From NCBI GenBank assembly GCA_010909165.1, contig VJWM01000182.1:372001-436000 (forward strand): 64,000 bases of DNA, given 5' to 3'. The stretch comes from Anthoceros angustus. Taxonomy: Eukaryota; Streptophyta; Anthocerotopsida; Anthocerotales; Anthocerotaceae. The translations under genes were made by a program, and so were the position numbers. Positions 1 to 10,604 of this stretch are shown piece after piece (the first letter of the stretch is position 1; the number at the start of each line of letters is the position of its first letter). The notes under the pieces are model-generated. The model searched no databases, had not been told where the DNA came from, and saw only the letters and a program-made list of their open reading frames with translations.

Positions 1-1542
1 TCTCATCCGAATTCGAATCAACCCACCGTGGGACTGTCGCCGCAGTAATTCACAATGAGCTCCACTGGCATCAGACCTTTGCTTTCCTGCAGAGGAGCAG
101 AGCAGCAACCGTTACGACCGATCAAGCCTGCGTGTTCTGCGTCATCACTGAAGCTGAACCCACCCATGACACAGCTTGGGACAGGAGAGCATTAAACAAC
201 ACAAAAGAATCAAGAAACGATAAATTACCAAGAACTTCTCACAGTTCTTCGTATTCCACCAAGCTTCCCCCACGCCATCCACGACTCCAGAGCCTTGCAG
301 CGACATGTCGTGGAGTTTGGCGAACTCCAGCCATTGCAGCAACTTCTCTGTGGCTGGCTTCCAGTCAACTGGGCTCTTGGGTGCCCGGAGGATCCCATCC
401 ACCTACAGGTACACATATGATATTGCACAGGGAGTTGAGGAGCCTTCTCACATGAGTGAGCTACAGGATATGACATGGACTACATGATATGGAAAGAAAA
501 CAAGCAGGTGACCGAATCTGGATTGTGGCCATACCTGAAACACAATGTTGGGCTGGCAAGGCCCCATGAAGAGGATGGGCCCGATCACGAATGTGTACCC
601 CTGTGGGGCCAGCAACACGCCCTGGTATGTTTGGCATGCCGACAACCAAGCAGATTGGAAGGCCTGCAGCACACAATTTTGAACAATTGTCGGTGAGTAC
701 AGATCATACGCAAACCTCAGGTCCTGCTCCTGGTCCACCACAATCGACTTCGCACATAGAATTGATGGACAGAGCAGCATGATTCAATGCGGGTGGAAGA
801 AAGAGGGGCGGCTGCGCCTGCTGCCCAGTACCTCAGTGTCATCTGCCTGGCCGTCGCCCTTGGCTCCGAAGGCCAGCACGCTGAAGACATTGCGAGCAGC
901 AGGAGGGTGAGGTCCCGGAGGCGAGTTGTAGTGCGGGGAGGCGGATGGCGGGGGAGGAGGCGGGTGACTCTTGGGTGCCTTGGGTGCCTTGGGTGCTTTG
1001 GGCTTGTCGAGAGGAGGAGGAGGGAAGGGAGAGGGAGACGGGGAGGAATGCTTTGGAGGTGGAGGAGGCGGGCGCGGAGTAGCTCGGGGCGGGGCCGGCG
1101 GGGGCGACGGGTCTTCCAAGGCCTTCTTCTGCTTCTTCTTGTGCTTGCCTCCCTTGGCGTGGTGGCCTTGCCCCGCCTTGTGATGGCCCGTTCCGGACGA
1201 GTGCCCGCCGGACGACACAGTCGCCAGGATTCTGTGCAACAGAGACGGCTTCGGTCCGGGGCGCAATTCCGTGTCCCTGTGTCTGCCCCCGTGGGCTGCC
1301 GACTCCCCCGGCAGCGGGACTGCGGAGATGGAGCTGTATCTTCTGAGAGCGTGCGCGGAAGGCAGTCCTGGGAGTGCTGGCCTGTGGAAATCGGATTGGG
1401 AGGATTCCACATCCCGATCGCGAGCCTCGACACCGGAAAGACGCAAACAGGTAAGGATGCACGGTAGGAGCACCAGGACCAGTCCCTGCTGCGGGCGGCG
1501 TCGGCCGTGACCACTGCAGCAGCAGACGGAGGACTGTGCCAT
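1..1542 (-). CDS. Polygalacturonase (GH28) with proline-rich N-terminal region, 3' end missing
   Basis: The protein belongs to glycoside hydrolase family 28, secreted enzymes that cut homogalacturonan in the cell wall. Visible exons on the minus strand are 1542-832, 663-535, 402-229 and 86-27, all joined in phase 0; the gene continues past the left edge. The first exon encodes a hydrophobic signal-peptide-like stretch (about residues 20-40), then a basic and proline-rich tract (about 120-215, with KAPKAPKAPK and poly-Pro runs), then the start of the GH28 fold, FGAKGDGQADDTE. The next exons continue as AFQSAWLSAC, VDGILRAPKS and CGDSPT, matching the order of plant PGs. The catalytic NTDG, DD, GHG and RIK motifs would lie outside the window, so activity cannot be judged. 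The Pro/Lys-rich region is unusual for a PG and may anchor the enzyme in the wall (inference). Family assignment is firm. Confidence 0.85.
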
Positions 1543-3339
1543 GTCGGAAAATGGAAGCCTGGAAGCCTGGAAGCTCTTCTACTCTGCTGTGGTGCGAGGC
1601 AGCCGCGTTAGCCTACACTGACTAGCACTACAGTCTGAGGAATACTCGGACGAGGAGGAGGAGGAAGCAGAGGGACGGAACTGAAGCTACCTGTAGCTAC
1701 CGAGCTACCTACAATCTAGGCATTCAATGAATGACAAGAGCAACATCGTAGCGACGTGTTCCCGAATGCACCACGACCTACCATGGTCAATGTGGCGGTC
1801 ATCCGCCTGGCCCGGCAGAGTGCGGAAAAGGGTGCCTGAGATGATGGAAGGAGGGATGGCAGCCGCAGCAGCAGCAGCCTTCGCAGCCTTCGCAGCCTTC
1901 GCAGAGGTCTAGGCTGAAGACAGATAGAAAGAGCGGCGGCAGGCTTTTATTGTCCAGAATTCAAGAGCCGGGGCCGGGCTCCCCTTCGTTCGTGAATGCA
2001 CCACATGTCAGCCTGGGATGGCGAACGGGATAGGTGCAACGACACACGAGACTGTCTGAGAGCCGGAAGTGAAGTCGCACACGTCCCAACGGTAGTCGCT
2101 CAACCCAAGGAGCCTAGGCCTGAAAGGAGAGGCGGCTGCTCTGCTGCAAAGGAGATCACGGGCGGGCTTCCAACACCGAGGGCCCCGTCCCGACTCCCGA
2201 CTCCCGACTCCAGACTGCCCCGCTCTGGCTGGGGGAAAGCGTTAAGAATGCAGATGGAGGGAAGTGGCCTTGGCAGCGATTTGGGGCCACTCAAACGGCA
2301 GCAGTCCGTATGCAAAAGGGTGAGGCTGAGAGCTGGAGGCGGAGGCGGAGGCGGAGGAGGAGGAAGAGGAAGAGGAAGAGAAGATTAAGGAAGAGGCTAG
2401 CCGGAGAGGTGCCTGGGCCTGGGACTGGAAAGGCTGCTAAAACACAGCTGCAGCTGCTGCTGCTGCTGCTGCTCCTTCTGCTCCAACTGCTGCAGAAACA
2501 GCAGCTGCTGCTGCCGCGGCAGGAGCAATCACGCACCTCCTCTGATGGAGGCAGAGTGTCCAGGCACCGGCCTGATCAGAGCCAGTCCTGGCGCCAGGAC
2601 ACATAACCGGCGAGGCAAAGCGGCCAACTGACACCGGCGTGGGGCCCGGCCGGGAGCCTTCCCGAAGCGTCCTTGTCGCGGAGCGGAGGCCGCCACGGGG
2701 GGAGGCTGTTCCCATCTCTGCCCCCCCGCACCGCCACTCGACCGCCCATCATGCCCAATCACGCCTTCACGGAAGCCGTGTTAGCGTCATACACAAGTGC
2801 TCGTGCCCCGTGCCCCGTGCACCGGCCTCGCCTAATGGGCTACCGGACCCCGGAATCTCCATGTTGGACCACCACTACAGACTGGTACTCTACTCTGACA
2901 AATCCATCCGACAAGCCGCTCCAGGCAAGCAAGCGACTGCCAGCAGCCATGGCATAGATGCTGTGGTTTGTGTTGGGCGGACTGACATCTGGGTCAGGTT
3001 AGACCGCCCACCAGCACGATGTAAACAGAGAGCATACCGAGGGCCAGCCCCGTTAACATTAAAACTGGACAACAACAACAAGGATATGGAACCGTTATCA
3101 TGGACGCGTTCTACCCAGTTGCACTGCACGCCAGCAAGCATCTTACATCTCAGCGACTGCGGCTCAGGGATAGGGCAAAGGACTCCCTGGCCCACAACCT
3201 ACCACAACCGTGTAAACTACAGCACAGACAACCAATTCGATGCAGGATTAGAAAAACGATAATCAAGTGTCCCGACAACACAGAGGAGACCACATAATCA
3301 ACAGCAGATGGGACCGTGATGGCCGAAAGGTGAATGCCA
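1543..3339. other. Intergenic region between PG start and SR gene 3' end
   Basis: No convincing gene. It holds the upstream region of the minus-strand PG gene and the 3' flank of the minus-strand SR gene. Several low-complexity tracts are visible: alanine-coding GCAGCC/TTCGCAGCC repeats near 1860-1910, GGCGGAGGC repeats near 2335-2380 and a CTG/CAG tract near 2448-2515. Open frames across these tracts exist only because of the repeats. Confidence 0.6.
2448..2515. repeat. CTG/CAG trinucleotide-rich tract
   Basis: An interrupted run of CTG units (minus strand CAG) with a poly-Ala or poly-Gln reading potential in several frames. It lies in the upstream region of the first PG gene. No protein context supports it being coding. 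Confidence 0.7.
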
Positions 3340-5562
3340 TCACTCTGCTACACGGGAAGGGGAAGGAGACGGACTCCTGCTTCGACCAGGGCTTGGGCCC
3401 TGGGCACCTGGACTCCTGCTTCCAGCAACCGCCGGGCTTGGGCTCCCACCCGTAGCTGGGCTGGGGCTGCTGGGTGCCCAAGTCTCTCGCTTCTCTGCTG
3501 GGCTGGCCGCTGGGCTGGGGCTTCTAGGGCTCCTGGGGCTCCTGGGGCTCCTCGGGCTCCTGGGACTCCTGGAACTCCTGGGGTTCCTAGGGCTCCTCGG
3601 ACTCCTGGGGCTCCTGCCCGCCCCAGGGCTGGCCCAGCCGGGGCTGCGATTCACCACTGGGCTGGGGCTCCGCATGGCTACAGGGCTTGCCTCTCGCGCA
3701 ACCGGGCTACGGGTGGGACTTCCATCTCGTTCCATCTCCTTGGCTGGGCTCATGCTCACATCTCCCAGACCCTTCCCATTGTTATCCACAGGGGCAGGGG
3801 ACGGACTCCGCCCTTTCCTCTGCTGGGGGCTGAAACTTCGGCTGCGACTACGAGTACGCTTGCCTTTCTCCTCCTTCACAGGGCTACGCGGGGCCCGCTC
3901 CCTCTTTGGTGACCGGCTGCACCCCCCAACCACATGACATCAACAGTCAAGTCAGAACAGGCTTTATAACGAAAAACAGATGGCAATGCTGCTCATCATA
4001 AAACACTCTGAAGTAGCTGGCCAAACACATGCCTGCGGCTCCTGCTCCGAGAGTAGCTCCTGCTGCGGCTGCGGCTGCGGGCGCGCTCACGTGATCGTGA
4101 ACGCGATGGTGATCGGGATGCACTGCATAAACAAACACGCCTCCCATGTCACCACAGATGCACGAAGCTGACATGCACCACCGGAATCACCACCACGGAT
4201 GACCATGTACCTGTTATAAGGTCTTGGACTGTTCCGGCAGTTCCTTTCGATATGACCACGCTGGCCACAACGGTAGCACTTGTCCCTCCAGTCACCAGCC
4301 TTGCAATCACGGGCCCAGTGCCCATCATTACCACAGTTGTAACAGCGACCAGTCCCGGGAGGTGGCCCTCTCCCAAGGTACTCCCGAACACCACCAGGAC
4401 CTCGAGGACCCTGCTTGCGAGAAACATGTCAAGACACAACTGTCAAGATGCAGAATTCCAGTGCGACTGTATTCAAGGAAGTCACATTAGTTCCTCGTGA
4501 CAGGCTCACCCTCCTGGCAAACTCAACAACAAGTCGACTCCCTTCAAAGTCCCTTCCATTCAGGTAATGCCTGGCCTCGTCTGCATCCCGAGGATCACCA
4601 AATTCCTGCACGCTCTGAAAAGATCAGCAACCCTAGAAATGCAAATCGCAACTTGCTACCACCTGTCTTTTTTTTTTTCTCTGCCACATCCTGCAAAGTG
4701 ACATAGGAAATCACTTGGAAGAAGAGCATTCCAACACTGAGCTCAAAACCAATCACATGTCAGCAAGCACACAACGGAGCAAACACAAGGAAGGGGGAGT
4801 GATACACACAACGAAGGCAAAGTCGTGCTTCAGATCCACGTCTCGCACTCTGCGGGAAAGGCGTGCCAAAAAAGACCAGCGCACCACGTCAAGGCATGTC
4901 ACGTTACACCGGGCGTCAGTTGAATCAAACACCATTATCCACCCTCGCCAATCCATGTCTGCATGTTACAACTTTACAGACAGATGGCCTAGATGCTCCA
5001 GTCTCCCATGCCCTTCGCGAGTAAGGGCCACCAACATACCACCAAGGCCACCCTCTCACCATAGACCTCCTGGCCGGGCGAGAACCCACCAACCTTCAAG
5101 AACATCATGCGAGTTAACGCTTAGCCCTACTTCAACTACTGTATCCACTTACCGTAACAAATCAAACCGTCCTGCTCTGTGCCACCCGTAAGTAAAACCT
5201 GTGGCGCAATGTATCACCAGCTGAGATGCATAACCCACCACAGGGCCACCATTCTCAACATGTGAAGAAGATCAGTCCCCAGCCATGAGGTCATTACTTG
5301 CCCGCTTCCTTGCATCACCCTCGACCTCTCATTCACTCAACCGGCCACCCGCCCGCGGCCATGGCCCCTCCCCTCGTTTTTGCATTTGCCGTGCACCGAC
5401 CTCAAAGCACCTTCCGTGCGTGCAACAAACAGGAGTCGGGGGAAAGGTGTAGGAGAGAGCTAGTTACCTGCCATACTTGTTGAAGAGATCTTCCAGGTCT
5501 CGGCTCCGCGTCCGGCTGGACAAGCGGCCGACGTAGAGCCGCGTTGGGCCTCCCCGAGGCAT
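3340..5562 (-). CDS. SR splicing factor of the RS2Z subfamily (RRM, two zinc knuckles, RS domain)
   Basis: Six exons on the minus strand (5562-5468, 4849-4810, 4605-4510, 4410-4211, 4122-4033, 3916-3340) give 365 residues. An RRM fills about residues 7-77, with RNP1-like KHDFAFVEF. Two CCHC zinc knuckles follow, [14 protein letters not shown] (100-113) and [14 protein letters not shown] (122-135), then an Arg/Ser domain to the end, rich in RSP repeats. One RRM, two knuckles and a long SP-rich tail is the plant-specific RS2Z layout (Arabidopsis RS2Z32/33), nuclear proteins that act in splice-site choice. The fifth intron appears to start with GC rather than GT (exon ends at 4033), the only choice that keeps frame. 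Intron 1 and the region upstream lie in a tandem duplication. Genes of this family are usually self-regulated by alternative splicing; that is family knowledge, not seen here. Confidence 0.93.
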
Positions 5563-8500
5563 CTTGGCGGCTGCGGCTGCTGCTGAGGGCACGGCGGGCA
5601 GAGCTCCGGCTCCGGCTCCGGCTGTGGCTGTGGCCGCGGCTGCTCACGCTCGAGGCGCGGCCTCTGTGGTTTGAGCGCAGCAGCAGCCTCGTCTCCTCTC
5701 GCCGCTCACTCGGCCGACTCCATGCCGGAACCGCATGCCATCTCCCAACGCTCTCACCACCGATTCCCCCTTCAAACCCTGCCACCACTTTCTTATCTGG
5801 TCGGTTACAAACTTCACTCCATCTCAGCCGTCCTTCCCGCCTCCACCGTCCGATGCAACCCTGATTTTACCGACCACACTGTAACAATACCCGTCCCCAG
5901 GTTGACACGTTTTAAGTGTTTACAATATTCTCCATGTACCGTGGCATAGGTACATATGTACATTCCTCGCTGGAAAGGAATTCATAGCTCAGGGGGATAT
6001 GAGAAAGTTGCCTTACGAATGTCGACGCCAATCATAGGCCATTCCGCATTAGTGAACCCTAGAATCACACTGATTTCGATACAAAGGCAGCCGATTTGGA
6101 TTTTTCGGAAGCCGTTTCTCATCGAACATACCCTAATTTAAGTTATTGAATGCCTCGAAATGGCGCCGTTTGATTCGCAGCGTGTTTTTCCATTCGGTTA
6201 GGCCAAATGGACACACATTACTTCGAGCAGTACTTAGATGGGGTGCTTAGAGGGAGTGGATGCCCTTTGGTGCTAGTAGCTTAGGCACACCATGGTATAA
6301 GTTGTCAAGAACCAAGTCCCATGAAGAAAATTCGTCCTTAGTGGACTTCAATAAAATTCTTCTTCTTCTCCACCATTTGGCATGTATTTGCATAGTGTTT
6401 GGGTTCTGTAAAGCTGAAGCAAACTCCTTTTTGAACTCCTTTTTGAGGACCAACTAGTTGTCTACAAAACCTTGGCCTCTACAGCTCTTTCATCCCTCTT
6501 GCTACTAGCCCTCTTCCATCTCCATTTCCTCTTTTATTTCTATTTGAGCTGCTATCTTGCTCAAAGTCCAAAGCTAACTCTTCCCTCGGGAGAAAGTCAA
6601 TGTAGCTTCAGACTGTGCATGGAAGGGATCAAAAATGGCATATCCTACCTTAGATCAATTCAACATGAGAATAACTCAAGAGTGTAGGACATTGAATATT
6701 CCGGGTTTTTTCAAAGTTTTCTTTCTGAAGGCAGCAAGCCAGGGTCTCGCTGATATGATCCACCGTAGAGTTGCCATAGGGGTTGCCATCTCAGCGGGTA
6801 GGCCTAAGGCTTCTCTTGCTCTTGCTGCCTCTTGTTGGCTCCTCTCATAAATGGATCTTGATGGATGGTTGTGTTTCGATTATCCTAATTGAATAGTATG
6901 GTCTATTACTCGAACTAGGAAGCCTGTACTCCGAACTTGGTATCATAAAACCTCATACTTGAACTTGATATCTTTACAAAAGCTCGAGAAGGTAAGAAAA
7001 CTGGGAAGGAAAGGGGTGGACCGTAAGAGAAAAGAGAGAGAGTGTGGGCCCAGGAGATGAATGGAACTAAGAGAAAGGAGAGAGTAGGGAAAAGGTAAGC
7101 CACATGCCTACGGCCTATAAACGATCAGTGAGAGATGAAAAATTGGAGTGAATAATTAAGTCATGTCATGTGAAGAAGATCAGTCCCCAGCCATGAGGTC
7201 ATTACTTGCCCGCTTCCTTGCATCACCCTCGACCTCTCATTCACTCAACCGGCCACCCGCCCGCGGCCATGGCCCCTCCCTCGTTTTTGCATTTGCACTG
7301 ACCTCAAAGCACCTTCCGTGCGTGCAACAAACAGGAGTCGGGGAAAGGTGTAGGAGAGAGCTAGTTACCTGCCATACTTGTTGAAGAGATCTTCCAGGTC
7401 TCGGCTCCGCGTCCGGCTGGACAAGCGGCCGACGTAGAGCCGCGTTGGGCCTCCCGAGGCATCTTGGCGGCTGCGGCTGCTGCTGAGGGCACGGCGGGCA
7501 GAGCTCCTCCGGCTCCGGCTGTGGCTGTGGCCGCGGCTGCTCACGCTCGAGGCGCGGCCTCTGTGGTTTGAGCGCAGCAGCAGCCTCGTCTCCTCTCGCC
7601 GCTCACTCGGCCGACTCCATGCCGGAACCGCATGCCATCTCCCAACGCTCTCACCACCGATTCCCCTTCAAACCCTGCCACCACTTTCTTATCTGGTCGG
7701 TTACAAACTTCACTCCATCTCAGCCGTCCTTCCCGCCTCCACCGTCCGATGCAACCCTGATTTTACCGACCACACTGTAACAATACCGTCCCCAGGTTGA
7801 CACGTTTTAAGTGTTTACAATATTCTCCATGTACCGTGGCATAGGTACATATGTACATTCCTCGCTGGAAAGGAATTCATAGCTCAGGGGATATGAGAAA
7901 GTTGCCTTACGAATGTCGACGCCAATCATAGGCCATTCCGCATTAGTGAACCCTAGAATCACACTGATTTCGATACAAAGGCAGCCGATTTGGATTTTTC
8001 GGAAGCCGTTTCTCATCGAACATACCCTAATTTAAGTTATTGAATGCCTCGAAATGGCGCCGTTTGATTCGCAGCGTGTTTTTCCATTCGGTTAGGCCAA
8101 ATGGACACACATTACTTGAGCAGTACTTAGATGGGGTGCTTAGAGGAGTGGATGCCCTTTGGTGCTAGTAGCTTAGGCACACCATGGTATAAGTTGTCAA
8201 GAACCAAGTCCCATGAAGAAAATTCGTCCTTAGTGGACTTCAATAAAATTCTTCTTCTTCTCCACCATTTGGCATGTATTTGCATAGTGTTTGGGTTCAG
8301 AAGTCAAGCAAACTCCTTTTTGAACTCCTTTTGAGGACCAACTAGTTGTCTACAAAACCTTGGCCTCTACAGCTCTTTCATCCCTCTTGCTACTAGCCCT
8401 CTTCCATCTCCATTTCCTCTTTTATTTCTATTTGAGCTGCTATCTTGCTCAAAGTCCAAAGCTAACTCTTCCCTCGGGAGAAAGTCAATGTAGCTTCAGA

Positions 8501-9067
8501 CTGTGCATGGAAGGGATCAAAAATGGCATATCCTACCTTAGATCAATTCAACATGAGAATAACTCAAGAGTGTAGGACATTGAATATTCCGGGTTTTTTC
8601 AAAGTTTTCTTTCTGACAAGCGGTCTCTGATATGATCCACGTAGAGTTGCCATAGGGGTTGCCATCTCAGCGGGTAGGCCTAAGGCTTCTCTTGCTCTTG
8701 CTGCCTCTTGTTGGCTCCTCTCATAAATGGATCTTGATGGATGGTTGTGTTTCGATTATCCTAATTGAATAGTATGGTCTATTACTCTGAACTAGGAAGC
8801 CCTGGTACTCCCGAACTTGGTATCTGTACAAAACCTCATACTTGAACTTGATATCTTTACAAAAGCTCGTAGAAGGTAAGAAAAACTGGGGAAGGAAAGG
8901 GGGGGGTGTGGACCGGGGCGAAGAGAAAGAGAGAGAGTGTGGGCCCAGGAGATGAATGGAACTAAGAGAAAGGAGAGAGTAGGGAAAAGGTAAGCCACAT
9001 GCCTACGGCCTATAAACGATCAGTGAGAGATGAAAAATTGGAGTGAATAATTAAGTCATGTCATGTG
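5262..9067. repeat. Tandem duplication of about 1.9 kb (two copies) containing SR exon 1
   Basis: Bases 5262-7167 and 7168-9067 are near-identical direct copies. Each holds SR exon 1, its donor site, the upstream region and about 1.4 kb beyond. The junction is at a shared CATGTG: copy one starts after CATGTG near 5262, and both copies end at CATGTCATGTG near 7155-7167 and 9055-9067. Copies differ by scattered 1-6 base indels and few substitutions, which implies a recent event or unpolished sequence. Confidence 0.93.
7369..7462 (-). pseudogene. Orphan second copy of SR gene exon 1
   Basis: This 94-base stretch repeats the 95-base first coding exon of the RS2Z gene, with its ATG at 7462 and the same splice donor. 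One G is missing from the G run just after the third codon, so the RRM frame is lost. Being upstream of the intact exon 1 at 5562, it could still act as an alternative promoter or noncoding first exon spliced to exon 2 (inference). The missing base could also be a sequence error in a duplicated region. Confidence 0.75.
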
Positions 9068-10604
9068 CTAGCGGTTAGTAAGCGATCAATGGGTAAGAGA
9101 TGAAAAATCGGCTTAGGTTGACAAGAGGTAAAAGATTACTTGGTGTAGGGAGGTGGACAGGACACTCCTCCAAGGAGATAGGAGAAAAGAGTGAGTGGTT
9201 AGAGGGAGGCGAAACCAATTAGTACTTGGGGACCCATTGAGAAAGTGCACCCAATCCAATGAATTGTACATGTTAAATAGAAATTTCCAAAAAACCCTGG
9301 ACCCAATATGGAAGTGTAGGAAGTTCTTGACAAGAAGGGAGTAAAATAAGGAGTGGTAGGAGTGAGAAAGATCTTGCAGACTGTGGGGAGAAGAAGTCAT
9401 TAAGCCGGAGATTAGAGGAAGATGCTAATCGGGGAGAGGGATCTTGAGACGTTCTTACATCCCTACCGAAGAGCGGGTTGACCAGTGGGCATGGGTGCCC
9501 GCAAGAGCCGGGAAAAGAAATGCCCTCAATGTCTTATGGCAGACTCTAGCCAACAGCGGTAAGAGCAGTCGTGGTATTGAGTGTAGTGGCATAATTCTGA
9601 TCAAAGTGATAATGGGCTGGTTCTTTTATGTTGTATTCTCAGAATCCGTTAGGACATTCTTGTTCATGAGGGCGAATAATGGGGAGTGATTAGAGACTAC
9701 AGAGATGGGGTAAGTGCTACAATTTTAACCCCTAACTGGGAGGCCTTTTGTTACCAATTTCATAGGGATTCTCTCGCCCACTTAGACCAGACCCCATGGG
9801 ATTGCATGTGAGATTACTTTGGACGCAGGCACTGTTCCGAGCCATTCACTATTTTTCAACGAGTGTCTATCTAAATTAGCCATTGTCAAAGGTATTGCTT
9901 TTCTTGATCGATTTGCCAACATATTTTTCTTATGTATTATTTTCTAATACTAAAAGAGAGAGATCTATATTAGAATAAATAATCATAAGGAAGCTACTTA
10001 TATAAAAATGAGATGATTTATTGAGGTGAAAGAACGATGGAAAGAGACCATCTAGGAAGGGACAATAAATGGGGATCCCGGGGTCGGCATCCCGGGGAAG
10101 CTACTTATATTGGCAATCCATGGTTTCTTTTTCAATATACAGGTTGCACTATTTAATGCTTGAAGCTCATTGTTTGAGGATCATCGATAGGGCTGTGTAA
10201 GGGATGTGGAGCTTCTTAGGTTGCGAGAGGAATTGGTTCAACATTCAGATATAGCCTTAAGGGACAATATATAATCGGTTAAGCAACACGTCCAGGCTGA
10301 GTTCACTGCCATCCTTGAATACAACTTTGTTCACTTCGCAACGTTTAAATTCGCATTTGAATGTATAAACCAGCTTACGTGTGTCCAATTAGCGAATGAA
10401 GGCTCAGAGAGATACCGACATAATCCCAAAGAGGTGGTGAGATGAAATAAAGAAGTGTTGCACTGTGCACCAGTGAGCACCAGCGCCCGCCTCGCCAAGA
10501 GATCTATCTTTCTTGAGCCCACGCACTTCCTTCCTTGAAAAATTGGGAGTTGCCATTGTTGCTGTACTACGCAGGAAGGCGCTCAAATTCTACCAGACCA
10601 TTCT
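9068..10604. other. Intergenic region upstream of the second PG gene
   Basis: No gene recognised. The 81-codon frame at 9444-9689 has no familiar motif and no splice-supported extension. The sequence turns AT-rich towards 10000, and the last few hundred bases would hold the promoter of the plus-strand PG gene. Confidence 0.5.

Noticed and set aside
2310-2715. Poly-Arg, poly-Gln and poly-Ala frames on both strands
   Set aside because: Produced by GGC/GGA and CTG repeats; no consistent frame or flanking protein.
3334-3912. 192-codon plus-strand frame rich in Gly-Ala-Pro
   Set aside because: It is the antisense shadow of the RS/SP repeats of the SR protein; repeats in triplets keep several frames open.
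9444-9689. 81-codon frame after the SR duplication
   Set aside because: No motif, no splice-supported extension and no homologous copy in the window.
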